This document shows positions 1 to 11,483 of a DNA stretch of 64,000 nt, piece by piece. How positions within the stretch are numbered: the stretch's first letter is position 1; each line of letters starts with the position of its first letter. This stretch comes from Coniferiporia sulphurascens (lineage: Eukaryota; Basidiomycota; Agaricomycetes; Hymenochaetales; Hymenochaetaceae), in NCBI GenBank assembly GCA_002794785.1, contig NBBA01000003.1, positions 558,001-622,000 on the forward strand, in the 5' to 3' direction. The position numbers and the translations under genes were made by a program. The notes under the pieces are model-generated. The model saw nothing but the letters and a program-made list of their open reading frames with translations. It made no database searches and was not told where the DNA came from.

Positions 1-466
1 GGACAGTGGAGGTAGGGGTCGAATTAAATTTAGTCCGTCAGGGCACAATGAATTCCGGGCCTGGCTATATGCGCACCTTCGCGCCCCGTGCGCGTCGCCT
101 TCTTTATCTCAGTCGAATCCGCGCCGTTCGAGTGGTCGAACGCAAGGAAGTACAGCGTGAAGCTGGAGAACTCGAGTTCTGGCGATCGTGAGACGATATA
201 TGCATAAATAGTTGACGCGGCCCCACTGACTGTCTATGAGTTCCATGCCCAAGATCTGTAGGAACGTCGTAAGCTGATGTCCCCTTTATAGGGAACATGA
301 CTTCCACGGGCCTACCTCTTCGTAGAACTTGAGAGAGACCTTTGGGTCTTTGATGCGCAGCATGGTGTGGTTGAACTGGTGTACAAGACTGATTGACAGT
401 GTCGTAAACGGTGATGATGCGTGGCAGGCGAACCTTAAACCCGGCAGTTGCTGCGTCGCGAGCCAT
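1..466 (-). CDS. GLO1: Glyoxalase I (lactoylglutathione lyase), 3' part beyond left edge
   Basis: Glyoxalase I converts the hemithioacetal of methylglyoxal and glutathione to S-lactoylglutathione in the cytosol. On the minus strand the ATG at 466 opens a short exon (MARDAATAGFK). A GT..AG intron joins it to FNHTMLRIKDPKVSLKFYEE, the typical N-terminal signature of the family. The next exons read ILGMELID and, after another intron, LEFSSFTLYFLAFDHSNG, again typical. Coding then runs into an intron donor (REG|GTGCGC) near position 77 and the rest lies outside the window, so most metal-binding residues cannot be checked. The gene diverges from the NIPA transporter with 299 bases between the start codons. 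Identity is secure from the motif block; exon borders are inferred. Confidence 0.85.
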
Positions 467-765
467 GTTTCGAGAAAAGGCGAGCCTGGACGTAAAAGGG
501 GCGAGTTTGAGATACCTGAAGAGAGACGTGGCGGATGGACCCAGAGGTACAAAGGGGTTACTGTGTGATTTTGAGCGATAGTAATTTATAACTGATTACA
601 GGTTCCCACGGGTGCTAAAAACGTTATGACGTACAAACGTACAGTTGGACCATGCATGGCCGCCATGGAGCGATCGCTTCGAGCTGCCTTTACCGTTGCC
701 GTTCGCGCGTTGCTGCTCCTCCCCGCAAGCGGCCGCGGCTGTGATTCTGCCCGTCTTTCCCAACC
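467..765. promoter_or_regulatory. Divergent intergenic region, glyoxalase I / NIPA transporter
   Basis: 299 bases separate the two start codons, so both promoters must lie here or in the 5' UTRs. The half next to the NIPA gene is pyrimidine-rich and GC-rich, as in many fungal 5' UTRs. It includes the AsiSI-type palindrome GCGATCGC near 671. I see no clear TATA box. Confidence 0.5.
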
Positions 766-3090
766 ATGTCGGAATCCTCCTCGTCGCCGTCTGAGTATCG
801 CTCCGTTGGCATCATTCTTGCGGTGGGCTCGGGTCTGCTCATCGGTACATCCTTTGTCTTCAAGAAGAAGGGTCTTTTAAGGTCCCAGGAAGGCCATGCT
901 GCAGGTGAGGGCGTCGCGTACTTGAAGTCGGTTAGTGTTTGTCTTTTTCAACCGTCCTCTCACTGACAGGTCTTCAGCCCATGTGGTGGACAGGAATGAT
1001 CAGTGAGTCTAGGTTTAGAGAGCCGTCGTTAGTCAGGGACACCGCCTAAAGCGTTGTCTAGTGATGATTTGCGGCGAGACCTGCAACTTCGGAGGTGACT
1101 GCAATGTTTTGTAATTCGCCCTTTTAAAAACGATGTTCATACCTTTTTCTGAAGCGTACGCGTTTGTCGAGGCCATAGTCGTTGTACGCCTTCTCGTCAT
1201 GTTCAGAACATCGTTCTCTGTCTAATTATTTAAAAGACACCACTTGGAGCGCTCTCGGTCGTCATATCCGCCATCCTTTCGCACATCATCCTCAAGGAAA
1301 AGCTTACGCTCTTTGGCTGGGTCGGCTGCGCACAGTGTATCCTGGGCGCCATTCTCATTTCCGTCAACGCTCCTGAGGAGCAATCGGTTTCCACCATAGT
1401 GGAATTCAAAAAGCTCTTTCTTGCACCCGGTTTTCTCTCATATGGCGGGTGTTGCATCGCGGCAGGTGCGATTGAATTAATTAAATCAGGTCTGCCGTGC
1501 GTCTGATCTCCCTTCCTTTCTACAAAGCGCTTGCTATCATTTTCTTTGTTGCACCCAAGTATGGGACGAAGAGTATGGTCTGGTATATCCTTGTATGCTC
1601 TCTCATAGGGGGGATTAGTGTTAGCTGTACTCAAGGCCTAGGGGCTTGCATCTTGACAAGCATAAGAGGCGAAAATCAGGTATTTCGTCACCGCATATTA
1701 CGTTTTTGTTCCATACTAGCGCCTTTTTTTAGTTCAAGAACTGGTTTATCTACTTTCTCATTGTTTTCGTGATTTGCACCCTCCGTGAGATTTAAAAAAC
1801 TGCTAAAACTACCCACACAAACTAACGAACGGTTACGGCAGTAACGGAGATATACTACCTCAATGTCGCCTTAGCCTTATTCAATACTGGTACGTCTCAC
1901 TTCTCTTTATACGGGATATTTACTGAGTTACATTATTCTAGCAATGGGTATGCTTACATTCCCTTGCCTTCGCTTGACAATCGTTCAATAGTGATCTTAT
2001 AGTTACCCCCACGTACTATGTGCTATTTACCTTTTTTACGCTCGTCACTTCCGTAATTCTCTACCAGGGTCTCAAGGCGTCCGCCTCAGCCATTATTACC
2101 ATCGCATTATCCTTCCTAGTCATCTGCACAGGCATATTCATTCTCCAGCTGTCGAAGATCGACCCGCGACGCCTTACCAAAATCGGCCGCAAGACTACTA
2201 TACTCCTTCAGGCGGCGCGCGAGGAAGTCAAATTACCTAGCAGCCGCGAGCTAGACACGGAGAAGCTTTTGGAGTCGACGGAGGAACCAGGCATGGATGC
2301 ACTTGCAGGACGATTTAGCGGCGTCGGTGGGACTGTCGTACGTGCGCGACGGCGTACGACGATCCGCGCCTCGAGGGAGGGTCCTACTCGTCGCTGCCGT
2401 GCAGACACGTCCGCGTCCGCGCCGGTCACGTCGTTCGCGCACAAGAATCGGCGCAGCGCCTCGTCCCGCGACATCGGCTCGTCCGACATGGATGTCGATC
2501 GTGCCCGCCGCCTGCAGGAGCTCTGGCATGAGGAATGGCTAGAGGAGAAACGAGGCGCGGGGGAAGGGACGCTGGTGCCGACTGTATGCGGCGACGCTAG
2601 TGCGCGCACGGACGACAAGAAATTTGACGAATGGGAGCCGGTGGACGGGTTACCTGTGCCTATCGCCAGGACATCGCTGAGCGCATATATAAGCAGGAAT
2701 GGGAATGCTTCTTCAGCTACTACGACTGCAAACGTTCTATCGAACGAGCTCGCCTCCTCCCCCGTTGGGACCACGAGTGATCTGCACAGCGCCCATAGTG
2801 TTCGCTTTAGCGACTACCTTGGCAATCTACGAGGGCGATTCAGTCGGAAGTCCTCTGCATACAGCACCGAAGCCCCGCCATCACCTCGTCCCGAGCCACA
2901 GACTGTCCTGGCGGCCCCTGCGGCCCCGGCTCCTGCACTCACCCAGACATCTACCGCATCGCTGCCGAGTCTGCACCTCCCGACATCGTCTTTACAGATG
3001 CGTTCCTTCATGTCGCGTGAATCATCGGATAACTCCCGCCCGACGCCAATCTTAAAGATCAGCACGCAGGAGAAACTCGGCCCACTCTGA
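766..3090 (+). CDS. NIPA-type magnesium transporter with long cytosolic tail
   Basis: This is a membrane protein of the NIPA/DUF803 family (Mg2+ transport, in the drug/metabolite transporter superfamily). The ATG at 766 begins MSESSSSPSEYRSVGIILAV, which leads into the first membrane helix with GTSFVFKKKGLL. Exon joins were traced by frame: YLKS (intron 931-977) PMWWTGMI, then MMICGETCNFG, AYAFVEAIVV, LKEKLTLFGWVGC, LSYGGCCIAAALAIIFFVAP, KSMVWYILVCSLIGGISVS, and the last exon with TFFTLVTSVILYQGLKASAS. All are family-typical helices. After the last helix (about 2160) the protein carries some 300 residues of Ser/Arg/Pro-rich, probably disordered tail, far longer than in animal NIPA proteins. 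Family call is secure; substrate is inferred from the family. Confidence 0.9.
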
Positions 3091-3307
3091 GGGGTTAATT
3101 TCTTGAACTCACTCTTGTATGTAGCGCGCTTAGTTACCCGTCTATTATGGTTACCTGTACGAAATAATTTGTATACCCTCCCCTATCCCCTTAGCGGCTG
3201 CCTTATGAGCCACGATGCTGTGGTGAAGTAAATGTAACTTATTAATTATTCGTCATGGCCGGAACCAAAAACAGGGGAAAGGCGGGGTAAAAGCGGAAGC
3301 AAAACAT

Positions 3308-3403
3308 CGTCACCTGAGCGATTCGAACACTCGCGTGCGAAGCACAACCGCTGGCATGCCACAAAGTAGCAGGCGATCCCGTTAACCACTCCGGCAAAGT
3401 GAC
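3308..3403 (-). tRNA. tRNA-Ser (anticodon GCT) with 14-nt intron
   Basis: Read on the minus strand from 3403, the sequence folds as a class II tRNA. The acceptor GTCACTT pairs with AGGTGAC. The D arm is CCG..CGG with a GAGTGGTTAA loop. The anticodon stem is ATCGC/GCGGT. A long variable arm GTGC-TTC-GCAC is present, and the T arm is GAGTG-TTCGAAT-CGCTC. The loop reads CT-GCT-A, so the anticodon is GCT (3368-3370), which reads serine AGC/AGU codons. A 14-base intron (3353-3366) sits one base 3' of the anticodon, the standard place for nuclear tRNA introns. A TTTT run at 3301-3304 fits a Pol III terminator. The mature length of 82 suits tRNA-Ser. Confidence 0.9.
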
Positions 3404-4116
3404 AACAACACTTAATGGAACTCGTGCCATTATTGAGGCAGGCCCATAAGCACGAGGTCCAGACATAAGACAGACAATGCACCCACAATTAATGTCATAC
3501 ATCATACGAACTTCGAGCATACCCAGTAATTCTCGCCCAAAATTGCAAGATTCAGACAGTTTTTCGAATGTCAACTTTTATAAATTCAAGTACTCAAAAA
3601 CCTAGAAATACAATTCATTCGTCCCCAAATCTACACAACCACATTCAGAAACAACTCTCAGCAACTGCATCCCAGAGTCATCAAAGCACGCGGCTGTTGC
3701 AGATATAGGAATAGTATGTCCAAAAATTGCTGAAAGCCGAAGCGATCAGACGAATTCGGATGTGTAATTTGCAATCAGCAAAAGACTGTGCCTCGGTAAA
3801 AACCTCACTGGCGACAGTACATGCCCGAGCACAAGAGATGCGGAACAAGGACGAGGGGTGCGTTCCTTATGTAGTCTAGTCCATGATGCGCACGGACCAA
3901 GTGACGTTCTGGGGTGATCGCATTGCTGCTTTGGGAAATGGCTGTCAAGAGCAGGCTCTCTACATATAAATCCGCAACAACCTCACTGTGGATTTACACA
4001 CAATCCGGGGGTGTATGGCATAGTATCCATGCTAATAGAGGCCCTTCTTGACCACTACCGCGCTCGTCTTTGCACTCAGGCTACACCGTCTTTCGCCGGT
4101 CACGATTACCACCACC
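3404..4116 (+). promoter_or_regulatory. Intergenic region with TATA-like element before the DUF2786 gene
   Basis: No gene was recognised here. A TATAAAT sequence at 3965-3971 lies 146 bases before the chosen ATG at 4117 and may be its core promoter. Another in-frame ATG occurs at 4048 and could extend the N-terminus by 23 residues. Confidence 0.35.
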
Positions 4117-6230
4117 ATGGCAAGACATGCAAAGCGAAGACGCTCGGAGCTCGAGGAGAACATGTTCTCTGATCAGTCCGGATCCGATTCTGAGTATGAG
4201 CAACTGGGCGACTCCGGTGATGATTACAGTGACGACAGCAAAGCGTTCGCAATGAATAGGAACCTCGACAAGTCGAAATCTGGACGAATGAAGGGGAAGA
4301 AAAAGCCGAGGGTAGCAGAGATCAAGCTGCCAAGTAAGGCTTCTGTTCTTGTCCTCGCTCAACTCCAGGAGAGTGCTGGGGACCACAACGGTACGTTGCA
4401 TAATCTGAACAGAGGGGGGAACAAACTCCCGAACCATTATTATATGAATGCGCGTTAAGTGGCCCATGTGGACAAGTCTATCATCACAAGAATAGTCAAG
4501 GCTCTGAACCTTGCAAACCACCAGGGAACAGGCGAACAAGAAGCAAGAGCTGCGTTGCGGTGCGAAGCTAGCTCTCCCTGCGAACCTGTCAACTCACGCT
4601 GTGATACTGTTGCAGGATGGCGAACAAGCTCATGTCGTTGCACAGGTAGTCTAAGAATGGCGATATTGCTAAATCTAAAGCTCGGTGCACTGATCTCACC
4701 GGAACAGTGTCTCACAAGCTGCTGTGCTATCAACTATGGATAACGCTGAAGACAAACTGAAAAAGTACGCTTTTCTGGTATGTTGATTCGTGTTTTCTAA
4801 CCAAGCCTTTCTCTCTTTCCTCTCAGAGCAGGGATGTCGTGAGTTATTCTTCATACCGATTCACTAACTAACGTCCTAAGCGACATCGAAAGGACGGTAA
4901 CAGTGCGCTGCGAAGAAGGGAAAAAAATGAAACTGTCCATGTGGTCCAGAACAGCATCATTTGCTATGATCCATTTCTTCAATTGCGAATACTATACCGA
5001 GACATTCAACCACGGTGGCAAAAACCGTATCGATTTTGTTTTTTACGGTCCGTGCAGCAGATTCCCTGAATTTATCTCTTCTTCGGGCTTAATGTCTCTT
5101 CCTCTTGATGCCGTTTATCGTAAAGGTTTGGCAGAGCAAACTGTTGCCGCAGCAACTGCATTCGAAATGGTAAGTGTTCTATTAAATTCCTCAAAGAGAT
5201 ATTCATGATCATTCGAACCAATAGGTATACAATTTGATTATGACCTGGAGAATTCAGAACAAGGAAGCAAAGGGTGTTAATGCGAAAAAGTGCGTATTCG
5301 CTTCAGATCAAACAATTGCATCCAGAGTATTCTAAGTAAACGTATTTCGTCTTGATTTCCAGTGCCTATTGTCGCGGCGTGGCGGACGGGTTGTACAGCC
5401 TCGCAAAGCATGAAAAGAAAATGGAGGAGATAGAAGCGGCGAAGAACGAGCAACGGAGGTTGGAAATGGCGAAGAAGAAGGAAGAGAATGAACGAAAGAA
5501 GCAGATCGAGCGGCTGGAGCAGCCGAAGATAAAGGAGGAACCAGTTGAGGTGAAAGTAAAATTGGAGGAATGTGAGGGTGGTATAAAAACAGATCGGCGC
5601 GCTAAAGTCGAGGATGCAGAGGATGAGAAACCAGGTTTCCTTGCCCCTAAAATTGAGCATGGACGGGGCGAAGTCAATTCTGGCCTGGGAGATGATGATG
5701 ACGATGAAGATTTCTCCGGTGACTTCATGTATCCACATGATGAAGCAGAAGACACGCATGCGGAGGTAGACATGGGCGCATATCACCTGGCCGACGACTC
5801 AGATGAAGACGCCGTCGCTCCGGACTTTGGCAACACCGACGACGCGCTCGCATTTGACTTGGATGCCGCCGCTGCAAAGATTGAAACCGGGCGGGCCAAA
5901 GCGGACATGAACACTAAAGGGGACAGAGAAAATGCGGAAGAACAAAAGCTGGAGGGGGTTAACGAGAAAGGAGGAAGCCTTTGGGAGTCTGCCGGGAAGC
6001 TGGTCGCTTTCCGCGACACGGCGAAAACACTGGCCAATGACTTTCTCAAAGCCAGGAAAGTAAAACTTGCAAAAAGCAGAAAAGGCACCAAACTTGAGTT
6101 CCGAGACTTGAGCGCGAGGCAGAGCTACATGAAAGGTAAAGAGGACGCAAAGAAAATTGACGTAAAGAGGAAAAGGATCACAGACGCTGAGGAGGATTTC
6201 GTTGACCAATGCCATACCGTTTTCTTATGA
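4117..6230 (+). CDS. DUF2786/DUF7168 domain protein with acidic C-terminal half
   Basis: I chose the ATG at 4117 because its context, ACCACCATGG, is ideal. The protein begins with a basic stretch (MARHAKRRRSELEE) and an acidic Ser/Asp tract. It then has a DUF2786 helical domain spread over short exons: HVDKSIITRIVKALNLANHQ, TGEQEARAALR, MANKLMSLHR and VSQAAVLSTMDNAEDKLKK. Next comes the region usually called DUF7168, with FFNCEYYTETF, AEQTVAAATAFEMVYNLI and NAYCRGVADGLYSLAKHEK. The C-terminal half is charged, with a Lys/Glu coiled-coil-like stretch, a DDDDDEDF run and basic patches, which suggests a nuclear protein. SUMO-type psiKxE sites (IKEE, VKLE) occur near 5530-5565. The biochemical function of this family is not established. 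A decayed copy lies just downstream. Confidence 0.8.
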
Positions 6231-7061
6231 TTTAAATCTTGTTTCTAAGTCTTCCTACTACCTTCTTGTGTCGCTTAATAATCTCTTATTGATTACTGAG
6301 GGACTCCATTCATTCGGTTAAGCTTGGCCGATATAATCTCGTTTATTAATTAGATCTTGTTGTATATAAATACGCTTGCTGTATATCTAGATCTCATTTC
6401 AACGTCTCGACACACACATGTCGATTGTCCCACCTTCTGGTGTCTCCCGCAGACGTTTTATCATTATGCAGCTTAATTCCAGCCATTTGTTTCGCCGGTT
6501 CCCAGGCATATTGTTTTCGACTAGTAGTGATTGTTCATATTTCCAAAGTACAAGAAGTGGGTCATGAGAAGCACCAGCCAGAACAAAACCTTCCCCGCTA
6601 AGATTCGGAAGACGGATCGCGGCACAGATCATGAGCTGGACATGTTGGTAGAGATGGCCGTGCTCACAAGTAAACAATAAATACGGTAATACAGAGGGAT
6701 TTTATTGTGGCCAGAGGTGATAGTGTTAAGGTAATGTGGTGTTTCAGCTTACACATCATTAGACGACAAGGACGTACTCAAACTGAAAGTCTGCAACAGA
6801 CGCGTACTATCGAGCCACGTTTTGTTATGTAGATCCCTTTTTTAAAACTCAGAACGCAAGTCCGCACTTCTGCCCGGAACGCGGAGCATGCACGCGCCGA
6901 TCCTTGAGGCGCGCCGCCGCTCAGGCCATTTCAGTTTTCTAGTAGCTCGAATATTTGCGACGCATCGCAAGCTCTCCGTGGGCCCCTCTCTGCAGCCATT
7001 ATTCGCAAATCCTCCAGAGGATTCCTATTTCTTCATATCCATACCCCGCCAAATAAACAAC
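6231..7061. other. Spacer between the DUF2786 gene and its decayed copy
   Basis: This stretch holds 3' flanking sequence, a TATATAAATA-like string near 6362-6371, and a minus-strand relic resembling part of a WD40 protein (6399-6677, listed separately). From about 6690 to 7061 I see no supported gene. Confidence 0.4.
6399..6677 (-). pseudogene. Possible WD40-repeat protein fragment
   Basis: A 92-codon minus-strand open frame contains ICAAIRLPNL and then GFVLAGASHDPLLVLWKY. This looks like one beta-propeller blade (hydrophobic strand, G-x-S-x-D, LxxW), faintly like the Trm82 type. No further blades were found on either side, so it would be a remnant rather than a gene. It may also be chance; there is no second line of evidence. 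Confidence 0.25.
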
Positions 7062-9320
7062 TATGGCAAGGCGCGGTGTGAAAAGGAGACAAGCGCAAGG
7101 CTTATATTAATTAGACGGCGACCTCAAAAACTTGGAAGACGAAAGTAGAAGCGATGACGCCTCTGAGTCGGAAGAATACACCTCTCAACGCATAGCCCTC
7201 AGAAGAGTAATAATAGAAATAGGGCAAACGTTGTTAGAGTTCCGAAAGTGAAAGACTGGTGAAGCTCCCGAGCTGGGCTTCCATCATTATACTCGCCCCG
7301 CTAGATGAACTCAGAATGTAAACTGTGCATTCCTCTCTTATCAAGATCCGTCTTTTTGGCTTAAGTTTGGGAATGCCATTTCAGTAGCACATGTGTGGAT
7401 AAAGTTGGTATTGCCCGAAAGTCAAAGCTTTTTACCTTGCGTGCCACCCGCGGACGGGAGAACAGGAAGCCGGGGGTCTCGCGGCGGAGTTCGTCCAGTG
7501 ATCACGGAAGAGATAACACGACTTACGGAATGCTCCCCATGCAGAATAAACGTATGTCTTAGCACAGGTCGACTCACAGTGAGAATTGATTAGTAGGCTA
7601 CATGAGCTCGACGGTTTCCCACTGTCACCCGAGCAGGGCACCAGAGGGCGACAAGGAAAGGTTGAAAAAGTTGGACATGATTTGACAGTGTAAGTCGAGG
7701 TGTCTAAGCACGCGTCCCTCAACCGACAGTATCGCCATTCTCAAAAGGGGGAACGTTATGAAGGCTTGTGATCAATCCGCTGAATTACATACCCAAGACC
7801 GCAGTGCAGGAAACACTGGCAAAATACTGGGCGTAAGCTAGTGATCGTCGGCTGCTGGTGCGATGGAGAAGTTCTTCAATTACGTGTACTATACGGAGAT
7901 ATTTACTGTGGCTCGTGCTGATTTCTTTTTCTATGATTTGTTAAATCGGCTTATTTCAAGTTATCACTCTTTTGATCCTTGAGATATCCAACAGGCCTAA
8001 TAGAGGGCACCGTAGCCGCACCAATAATGTCAACTTTTATTTTTCCTATCATCCTTCCGAAGCTCGGGCTCTCGTCCTTAATAACCCGACTCCGTAAACG
8101 GTTACACTTCATAACATAATTATGACCTAACTAACGGGTGGGACCAGGGAAGCTAAAGCGCCCATGGGAAAGCAAATTCCATTGACTGCGACCCGTATTT
8201 ATTTCCCTTTCGGTCTATATTGCAATAGCGTTGCCGGTGATCCCTACTAATACTTAATAGAAAGAAGAAAAAAAGAAGAGCATGAGGGCAAGGAATGAGT
8301 AGCGCCGCCTGCCAGTGGAGGCATGCCCGGCGGAAGGCGGAGGCTGACGAGCGAAGGAAGCAGATCGCCCGACTAGAACTCCCGGAAATCCATACGCAGT
8401 ATGTTATCTCAGATGTAAAGGCGAAAGTATAAAATGAAAATAGAAGACGTAGACGATGTAAAAATGAAGATCGAAGAGGGAGTTGAAGTGAAGATCGAAG
8501 ACGTGTAAGGATACGCCGTAAAAGGAAAGGCCGAGAACAGGGACGCTACGAAAAAGGAAGAAGAAATTGAACCGAGCCTGGTAATCAATTATGCACTGGC
8601 AGAAGAGGGACAGCTTACTACTTGAGTATAGCCGAAGCGGGAACTTGGAGCAATCGCTATCGATAAATCTCGCCGAGTGAAGGACCTCACAAGCCAGTTG
8701 GGAGACTCTGGTCATTACTTTGCTGTGCTGAACTTGAAGGTCGACTCGACTCGGACTCCGAGTTGATATCGATAGTAGTGATAGTAATACATCGGGCGCA
8801 AAGACCGTGAAGACGCCGCAAGCAGAGGCGGATTTCACGTGTGCCAATGCTGATGATGCAACGGCGCTTGATATCGATGTGGAGGCGAAGGCCGAAGCCC
8901 CACTAACAAGTTAGCAAGTTCCCAGAGATTGGAAGCTGTTAATAGCAATTCCCGATCCCGCACAGGCGCCCGTCGCGAAGTGAGCGCTGGAACAAGCTTC
9001 CTGCGATGTGCGGGTTTACATCGAGGAACAGGAAAGAACCGATGACAAACTTGAAGTGTATCAAAAGCCGAAACAGTTTGAGAGCCGCGCGCTCCACCTC
9101 GCGACTCTCCGAGAAAACGCTCTTATAGTGGCAGATGCCGTTCTTTCAAGACGCCTTTCCAGAGAAAAACATCTAAAAGGTCATGATATAAGGTTAGAGC
9201 TACAGGTGGACACTGAACACGAACAGCACCGCGCCAATAGTTGAGATGATGCAGGGAAGACCCGGATCGACCATGAAAAGAAGAAGAATCAAGAATACCA
9301 AGGAAGGACTTGCATACCAC
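7062..9320 (+). pseudogene. Decayed tandem copy of the DUF2786/DUF7168 gene
   Basis: The segment repeats the upstream gene in the same order and strand but with stops and frameshifts. At 7062 ATGGCAAGGCGCGG matches the parental start. Near 7400-7490 one frame reads KVKAFYLACHPRTGEQEAGG, against the parent's IVKALNLANHQGTGEQEARA. At about 7865 it reads KFFNYVYYTEIF, against HFFNCEYYTETF. Near 7995 GLIEGTVAAP matches GLAEQTVAAA. From 8330 the Lys/Glu-rich region follows (ERRKQIARLE against ERKKQIERLE), then VKMKIEEGVEVKIED. In-frame stops (for example after 7105 and in 8505-8507) rule out an intact product. Similarity is patchy, so the duplication is old. Confidence 0.75.
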
Positions 9321-10477
9321 TGACTCGATATCCTCTTCTTTGTAATAGATAAATTGACGATTTCTTTCCTCTGTAAGACATTATCATCTTCGTGATATAA
9401 CTAGTAATTAATTTGAAACTCGAAGGCCAACTCGTTGACACCAGGACTTAGTACTCTATGATTCTAGATAAATATCAACGAAACAGGACTATACCAGACA
9501 ACTGGTCTGCAAATTACTTCCGGGACAGTGCCGTACGCACTCCTTTTCTCAGTAAAAGTGTGTCAACGGAGGCCTGTCAGAATCCTCGTGATCGGATAAA
9601 TCTTTCCCGTTCATCCCATACTAGGCGGAAGTGTAAGGACGAATTTGCCTCAAAACTTGAAGATTTCTCGCAGAGTGTCATCACAGAAGTTCGAAGCCCG
9701 GTTGAAGTATCGACGATACCTAGATGAGTAGCTGTAACATTAATTACAACTTAACACTTTTGCGGAAGGCTCAAACGAATTGTAAGCGCCCGCACTGCCT
9801 TCATATTTTTCCGCCCGGAGCACGGTATACGCAGGATAGAAGGTCCCGTTCGGTCTTAACGCATTGCAGATTTGACATCTTTTGGTGCATCTAAGAATTT
9901 TGGCTTGGATATCGCAAGTCGGTAGAACGAAACGGACGAGACTGCAGACCGTGATACCTGTTTGATAGTTCGATAGCCATCTATATCGGAGGAGAGTATA
10001 TTGTTTTCGTGCGCCGGGGACTCCGCCAAGTGTCGCATCCAAGCTGCATTCACACTGTCAAAGCAGCGCCAGACGCCGTTGGGTAAAGCCCCGAGCGGAG
10101 ATCCTCCGTATAGTTCCATAATCCCAGATTGTATTATCAGCTTGAAGTTTAAAGCTACTACAAGTACCCTTCCACACAGTTCGCCGGTCTGACGGCCAGG
10201 ATCTTTTGCAGATGCGGTACTTTGTTAGTGAACTTCCATCACATTGGTAAGTGGACCCCGCAGAGGACGCCGTGAATCGCGGGTGTATGATACGCGCACG
10301 AGCATTTGCCCCTTGGAGGGCCAGGACGACCGGTGAGGGCAGCATCTGGGACACATCATTCGAGAAATCGCGAAGCGCGAGCAGGCTTCATTCCGGAGAA
10401 GAACGGCGTCCCCAACGATGAGAAACGTGAACCTGATTGAACGAGAAGGTTCTACAATCACCCCTCAAGTTCCCTCC
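9321..10477. other. Gene-free stretch between DUF2786 pseudogene and BET5
   Basis: Only short open frames occur on both strands. None has a recognisable motif or plausible spliced continuation. The part near 10418-10477 is the 3' flank of BET5. Confidence 0.4.
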
Positions 10478-11248
10478 TCAATTGAAGAACGATTGCGCCC
10501 TCACGAGCCGATCAACGCTTGCACGAAAATACTCATTATCGATTCCCCGTTCGCGCGAGTCCATCGACATGAGAGGGTTGCGTACGACATACTCCAGGAA
10601 CGGGCCAGCGTAGATTTGGCGTAGCGCAAAGCGCACAGCGGGCGCGTCAGCCTTCGGGTCAGACAAGAGTACAAATTTGTATAGCGTCGGCGTTTCGTAT
10701 AGATGCATTTTGTACGTCGACGTGCGATATGCTGTAAAGTTCTCGTCACTAGATAGGCCAGGAGCTCATCAGAGAAAGTCCAGGGAAGAAGGGCAAAAGG
10801 TTCACCGTTTCGAGAGTTTCTTAAACATGGTCCGCAAGGATAATATGACGCCGTACACCAGCTTCGCCTCCTCATCAAAAGGCAGCGCACTGCCTGACGC
10901 CAGGGGGGCTGTCTGTGCGCCTGTAGTCCCAGACGGCATGGCATACTCCGGCTCCTCGTTGATAGCCACCACGATGCCAGAGCTCGACATCAGCGTGTTT
11001 CTGGGACTACTGAATGTTGACATTGACATAGGTGTACCATCAAGAGCGGCTGGCTGGTGAGACACGGCGCGCGAAACTGCGGGAAGCAATGCATCCTTGC
11101 CTGCGGGTTTTGGCTGTTTCGTGCGGTGCCAGTCGTGATAGTACACACAGGCGCAGTGCCTACGTTGGACTGTATGAGGTTCATGTCTGAGATACAGGTC
11201 TGTAGTGAAGACTAACCTGTCGAAGACATAGAGACTGTAGATTGTCAT
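10478..11248 (-). CDS. BET5: TRAPP complex subunit Bet5 (TRAPPC1)
   Basis: Bet5 is a small longin-fold subunit of the TRAPP complexes, which activate Rab1/Ypt1 in ER-Golgi traffic. The minus-strand ATG at 11248 gives MTIYSLYVFDR. A GT..AG intron follows, then HCACVYYHDWHRTKQPKPAG, the classic N-terminus. The core contains FDEEAKLVYGVILSLRTMFK. A second intron is followed by DENFTAYRTSTYKMHLYETP, TLYKFVLLSDP, FALRQIYAGPFLEYVVRNPL and a final NEYFRASVDRLVR. Between the first strand and FDEEAKLV there is a Ser/Thr/Pro-rich insert of roughly 60 residues that yeast Bet5 lacks. The gene lies 235 bases downstream of FUN30 on the same strand. Identity is very likely. Confidence 0.93.
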
Positions 11249-11483
11249 TTATGTGTTTTGTCGCACAATGCAGGAGGCTAAGTGCGCTTCTAATCACTAC
11301 AGCCTAAGTCGGAGTCCTGTGTCGATCTTGGAGTTCCAAATAGTCATACACTTTGTAAACAAGAAACCGAGTCTTCAATAGCATTTAATAATTCGACAGA
11401 TACCACAGACTACATTATACAGATAAGAGGGCGAAAGCAAAGTTGAGAAAATGTGCAAAGATAAAGATATTGTTCAACATCTA

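Noticed and set aside
2208..2774. 188-codon minus-strand frame within the NIPA gene
   Set aside because: It lies wholly opposite the NIPA tail and mirrors its Ser/Arg-rich composition.
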